Made by a program: the position numbers and the translations under genes | Shown here: positions 29,785-32,208 of the stretch, one piece after another | How positions within the stretch are numbered: the first letter of the stretch is position 1 | Layout: each line of letters begins with the position of its first letter | From: an uncultured Treponema sp. | GTDB taxonomy: Bacteria; Spirochaetota; Spirochaetia; Treponematales; Treponemataceae | Direction: 5' to 3' | NCBI GenBank assembly: GCA_947166355.1 | Contig: CAMVDX010000027.1 | Location: forward strand, 1-32,208 | Length of the DNA: 32,208 nt | Notes under the pieces: model-generated | What the model was told of the DNA's origin: nothing | Seen by the model: the letters and a program-made list of their open reading frames with translations, nothing else | Databases searched by the model: none

Positions 29785-30507
29785 TTACAGAATAGACTTA
29801 AAAAACTGCTGTAATCTTTCACTTTTCGGGTGCTGAAAGATTTCGTCAGGCGTGCCTTCTTCCTCAATATACCCCTCATTCATGAACAAAACACGGTCTG
29901 CAACCTCTCGTGCAAAGCCCATTTCATGAGTTACAACAGCCATTGTCATTCCTTCACGCGCCAGATCCTTCATAACTTCAAGAACTTCACCTACCATTTC
30001 CGGGTCAAGGGCAGAAGTAGGCTCATCAAAAAGCATAACATCCGGATGCATTGCAAGCGAACGTACGATTGCAATTCTCTGCTTCTGGCCGCCGCTAAGA
30101 GTTGAAGGATAAACATCTGCCTTATCTGGAAGTCCAATGCGCTCAAGCAGCTGCATTGCCTCTTTTTCGGCTTCCTCCTGAGTTTTAAGCTTAAGAGTTA
30201 CCGGAGCAAGAGTGATATTCTGCAAAACAGTAAGATGAGGGAATAAATTAAAATGCTGAAAAACCATTCCCATTTTCTGACGGCAAAGATCAAGATTTGT
30301 CTTAGGATCTGTTAAATCATTTCCTTCAAAGATAATCTGACCGGCATCAGGGGTTTCAAGTCGATTCAGACAACGTAAAAAAGTACTTTTTCCTGAGCCT
30401 GAAGGTCCTATGATTACAATTTTTTCACCTTTATTTATATGAATTGAAACATCTTTTAATACGTTAAGCTTTCCAAAGCTGATTTTAAGATTCTTAACTT
30501 CTATCAC
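29785..30507 (-). CDS. Polar amino-acid ABC transporter ATP-binding protein
   Basis: A 240-residue ATPase of the GlnQ/HisP type. Walker [10 protein letters not shown] (34-42), Q-loop [13 protein letters not shown], signature LSGGQKQR, Walker [14 protein letters not shown] and switch His in VVTHEMGFA are all intact. It powers the adjacent permease. Its start overlaps the permease stop by 14 nt, showing tight coupling. Length and motif spacing are standard. Confidence 0.95.
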   Translation of the reverse strand: MIEVKNLKISFGKLNVLKDVSIHINKGEKIVIIGPSGSGKSTFLRCLNRLETPDAGQIIFEGNDLTDPKTNLDLCRQKMGMVFQHFNLFPHLTVLQNITLAPVTLKLKTQEEAEKEAMQLLERIGLPDKADVYPSTLSGGQKQRIAIVRSLAMHPDVMLFDEPTSALDPEMVGEVLEVMKDLAREGMTMAVVTHEMGFAREVADRVLFMNEGYIEEEGTPDEIFQHPKSERLQQFFKSIL

Positions 30508-31162
30508 TTTTTGCCATCCTTTTTTCGAGTTTGCCGAAAAGCTTTGTAAGGCCTACTGTCAGAATCAGATAGATTGCGGCGCAGGTAAGAAGAGGAATCC
30601 ACGCATTATAGGTTGCGTTACGAATCATATCTCCTGCCTTTGTCATATCCATTACTGCAATAAAACTTGCAACAGAAGTCTCTTTTATCAAAACAATGAA
30701 TTCGCTTGTGTAGGTTGGAAGCACAGCTTTTACCGCCTGAGGAAGAACAATCTTGAAAATTGTCTGCCACTGACTCAAGCCGAGCGAACGGCCAGCCTCT
30801 GTCTGTCCAGGATCAATTCCCTGAATACCGGCACGGAAGATTTCTGTACAGTAAGCACCAGAATTAAAACCGTAAGCAAGGATTGCAACCAGAAGACGAT
30901 TCAATCCCAGCGGCGCAAAAATTACAAAGTAGAAAATCATCAGCTGGGTGGCAAGCGGAATACCGCGAAGCACTGTAGTGTATAGTTCTGCAATCGGCTT
31001 AAGAATTTTATTTCCAGAAACCTTCATTAAAGCGAGAATAAAACCGAGCACCGTTCCAATTAAAATTGCACAGATAGCAATGAGAATTGTAGTCCCCAGC
31101 CCCTGTACAATCAGCATGTAGCGCTGCCCGCTTATCATTGTATCAATAAAAGATTGAATCAT
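30494..31162 (-). CDS. Polar amino-acid ABC transporter permease
   Basis: A 222-residue HisM/GlnP-type permease. The N-terminal [22 protein letters not shown] and later helices give about five TM spans. The EAA loop [26 protein letters not shown] contacts the ATPase. [18 protein letters not shown] is the usual family segment. GGAG lies 5 nt before the ATG. A repeat-filled gap of about 146 nt separates it from the binding-protein gene, as with REP elements inside other transporter operons. Confidence 0.93.
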   Translation of the reverse strand: MIQSFIDTMISGQRYMLIVQGLGTTILIAICAILIGTVLGFILALMKVSGNKILKPIAELYTTVLRGIPLATQLMIFYFVIFAPLGLNRLLVAILAYGFNSGAYCTEIFRAGIQGIDPGQTEAGRSLGLSQWQTIFKIVLPQAVKAVLPTYTSEFIVLIKETSVASFIAVMDMTKAGDMIRNATYNAWIPLLTCAAIYLILTVGLTKLFGKLEKRMAKSDRS

Positions 31163-31185
31163 AAAACTCCATTAAAAAAAACAAG

Positions 31186-31290
31186 ATTCCCCGGTCAAGC
31201 CGGGGAATGACACTTTCTCGTCATTGCGAGCGCAGCGAAGCAATCCATACCTGTAGATTGCCACGTCGCCCTAGGGCTCCTCGCAATGAC
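31186..31290. repeat. REP-like elements inside the ABC operon
   Basis: ATTCCCCGG-TCAAG-CCGGGGAAT (31186-31208) is followed by GTCATTGCGAGCGCAGCGAA, AGATTGCCACGTCGCC and GGGCTCCTCGCAATGAC copies. They lie between the binding-protein stop and the permease start, where such hairpins stabilise the upstream message in other bacteria. Confidence 0.85.
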
Positions 31291-31308
31291 ACAGTTGTTT
31301 ATTTTAGG

Positions 31309-32088
31309 CTACTTTCTAACAATAATTACCTGCTCAGATTCAAAATATGTTTCTGAGAAGTCTACGTTCTTTTTGCGCTCTTCATTTACAGACATACCTG
31401 CTGCAATGAAATCAATAGTTCCAGACTGAAGCGCTGGGATCAAACTATCGAATGCCATATCTACAACTTCAAGCTTCATATCAGCATTCTTTGCAATTTT
31501 CTGACCCATTGTAATGTCAAAACCAACGATGTTCTTTCCTTCAACATACTCAAATGGAGGGAAAGCAGCGTTTGTTCCGAGTTTTACAACCTTGCTTCCT
31601 GTACCAGCTTCTGCTGCAGGAATTGTGATTTTTCCATCAGCAGGCATAAATGCGTTTACGAGAGCTTCGTACTCGCCGTTTGCCTTCATATTTGCAATAG
31701 TTGAATTGATAGAAGAAAGAAGTTCTGAATTTCCCTTCTTTACAGCGATTGCATAAGCTTCTTTGTTATTTGCAAATTCAGGATCACGAATAATCTGAAG
31801 CTCAGGATTCTTTTCTACAATAGCCTTTGCAGGAAGCTCATCAAGAACTACAGCATCAATTGCACGATTCTTAAGATCAAGAGCAGCATCCATACCTGAT
31901 TTGAAAGATACAACCTGTGCACCTTCTACACTATCCTGTACCCAGGCTTCACCTGTTGTACCAGCCTGAACACCAATTTTCTTTCCGGCAAGGTCTGCAA
32001 TGGAATTAATTTCTACCTTTGATTTACTGCATCCGGTAAAAGCCAAAGCGGCAGCCAATGCAGCGCAAATTACAGTAATCTTTTTCAT
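31309..32088 (-). CDS. Circularly permuted amino-acid-binding lipoprotein (SBP_bac_3 fold)
   Basis: A 259-residue lipoprotein (lipobox LAFTGC, Cys20). The order of fold segments is swapped. The usual middle and C-terminal part comes first (SIADLAGKKIGVQAGTTGEAW, MDAALDLKNRAIDAVVLDELPAKAIVEKNP, KEAYAIAVKKGN...KANGEYEALVNAFM). A linker follows (about 148-168), then the usual N-terminal part (VKLGTNAAFPPFEYVEGKN, MAFDSLIPALQSGTIDFIAAGMS, ERKKNVDFSETYFESEQVIIVRK), and the chain ends at the hinge. All expected segments are present. Start 32088 is chosen with AGAGG 8 nt upstream. It would capture a polar amino acid for the downstream permease. Confidence 0.9.
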   Translation of the reverse strand: MKKITVICAALAAALAFTGCSKSKVEINSIADLAGKKIGVQAGTTGEAWVQDSVEGAQVVSFKSGMDAALDLKNRAIDAVVLDELPAKAIVEKNPELQIIRDPEFANNKEAYAIAVKKGNSELLSSINSTIANMKANGEYEALVNAFMPADGKITIPAAEAGTGSKVVKLGTNAAFPPFEYVEGKNIVGFDITMGQKIAKNADMKLEVVDMAFDSLIPALQSGTIDFIAAGMSVNEERKKNVDFSETYFESEQVIIVRK

Positions 32089-32101
32089 AAAAAACACCTC
32101 T

Positions 32102-32137
32102 TTGCATTAATATACATTTTTTTGTATATTTATGCAA
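32102..32137. promoter_or_regulatory. Leader palindrome before the ABC operon
   Basis: TTGCATTAATATACA (32102-32116) and TGTATATTTATGCAA (32123-32137) pair at 14 of 15 positions around six T. An overlapping palindrome TGCAAT-CTG-ATTGCA spans 32133-32147. It lies just upstream of the Shine-Dalgarno and could be an operator or an mRNA hairpin. It is not a riboswitch I recognise. Confidence 0.5.
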
Positions 32138-32169
32138 TCTGATTGCATCATCTGATTCAGGGCTTCCGC

Positions 32170-32175
32170 ATTATA
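32170..32175 (-). promoter_or_regulatory. Candidate -10 box of the ABC operon
   Basis: A perfect TATAAT on the minus strand; transcription would start near 32163 and leave a leader of about 75 nt holding the palindromes. No strong -35 is visible before the window edge. Confidence 0.4.
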
Positions 32176-32208
32176 AAACGAATTTGTGAAAACATGGCTT
32201 CCGGTCGC

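Noticed and set aside
32090..32208. Riboswitch before the ABC operon
   Set aside because: Only simple palindromes are visible; no conserved core of a known amino-acid riboswitch or T-box is present.

Overview
The window looks like a chromosomal segment of a spirochete, most likely a host-associated (gut or rumen) Treponema. This is inferred from the gene mix (membrane-bound LuxR-type regulator, MMPL/RND exporter with a LolA-like partner, TPR proteins, many lipoproteins), the moderate-to-low GC, and intergenic gaps packed with short palindromic repeats. No rRNA or other direct species marker is present, so the genus is an inference.

Layout. (1) 1-1814, minus strand: the left edge cuts into a prophage packaging module (large terminase, small terminase, a small unknown protein, an excisionase-type HTH protein), preceded by a regulatory stretch with a terminator hairpin and palindromes. 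(2) 2105-2323: a tRNA-Arg with its own promoter (phased A-tracts) and terminator. (3) 2327-7443, plus strand: an AT-rich accessory island. It holds a decayed ORF, a leader hairpin, and a tightly packed operon of four unrecognised small proteins followed by a MoxR-type AAA+ ATPase and a DUF2201-type protein with a dead zincin motif and an intact VWA (MIDAS) domain. This is the best candidate for an undescribed system. (4) 7446-14243, minus: M15 peptidase lipoprotein, EAL phosphodiesterase, M29 aminopeptidase, rsmG, a secreted unknown and an HExxH protein. (5) 14424-20866: a transport locus of outer-membrane protein, LolA-like periplasmic protein and MMPL/RND exporter (minus), facing an ArsR-type repressor gene (plus) across a shared operator region. 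The RND loop and the mature N-terminus of the outer-membrane protein carry the same Asp/Phe/Gly repeat. (6) 21102-25221, minus: rsmE, a membrane-anchored TPR protein with a decayed Mrr-like nuclease domain, an aminotransferase and its Lrp/AsnC regulator. (7) 25222-29298: a structured intergenic element, a DUF362 ferredoxin-type protein, a membrane LuxR-type regulator and a COG2509 flavoprotein. (8) 29440-32208, minus: a possible small RNA, then a polar amino-acid ABC transporter whose binding protein appears circularly permuted.

Two themes cross the regions. First, almost every non-operonic gap carries REP-like palindromes, often touching the preceding stop codon. Second, four genes (EAL protein, DUF362, LuxR-type, COG2509) have a TATAAT box 6-9 nt before the start codon and no Shine-Dalgarno, suggesting leaderless mRNAs, while their neighbours have clear Shine-Dalgarno sequences. 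Several neighbours use TTG or GTG starts that are fixed by Shine-Dalgarno position.
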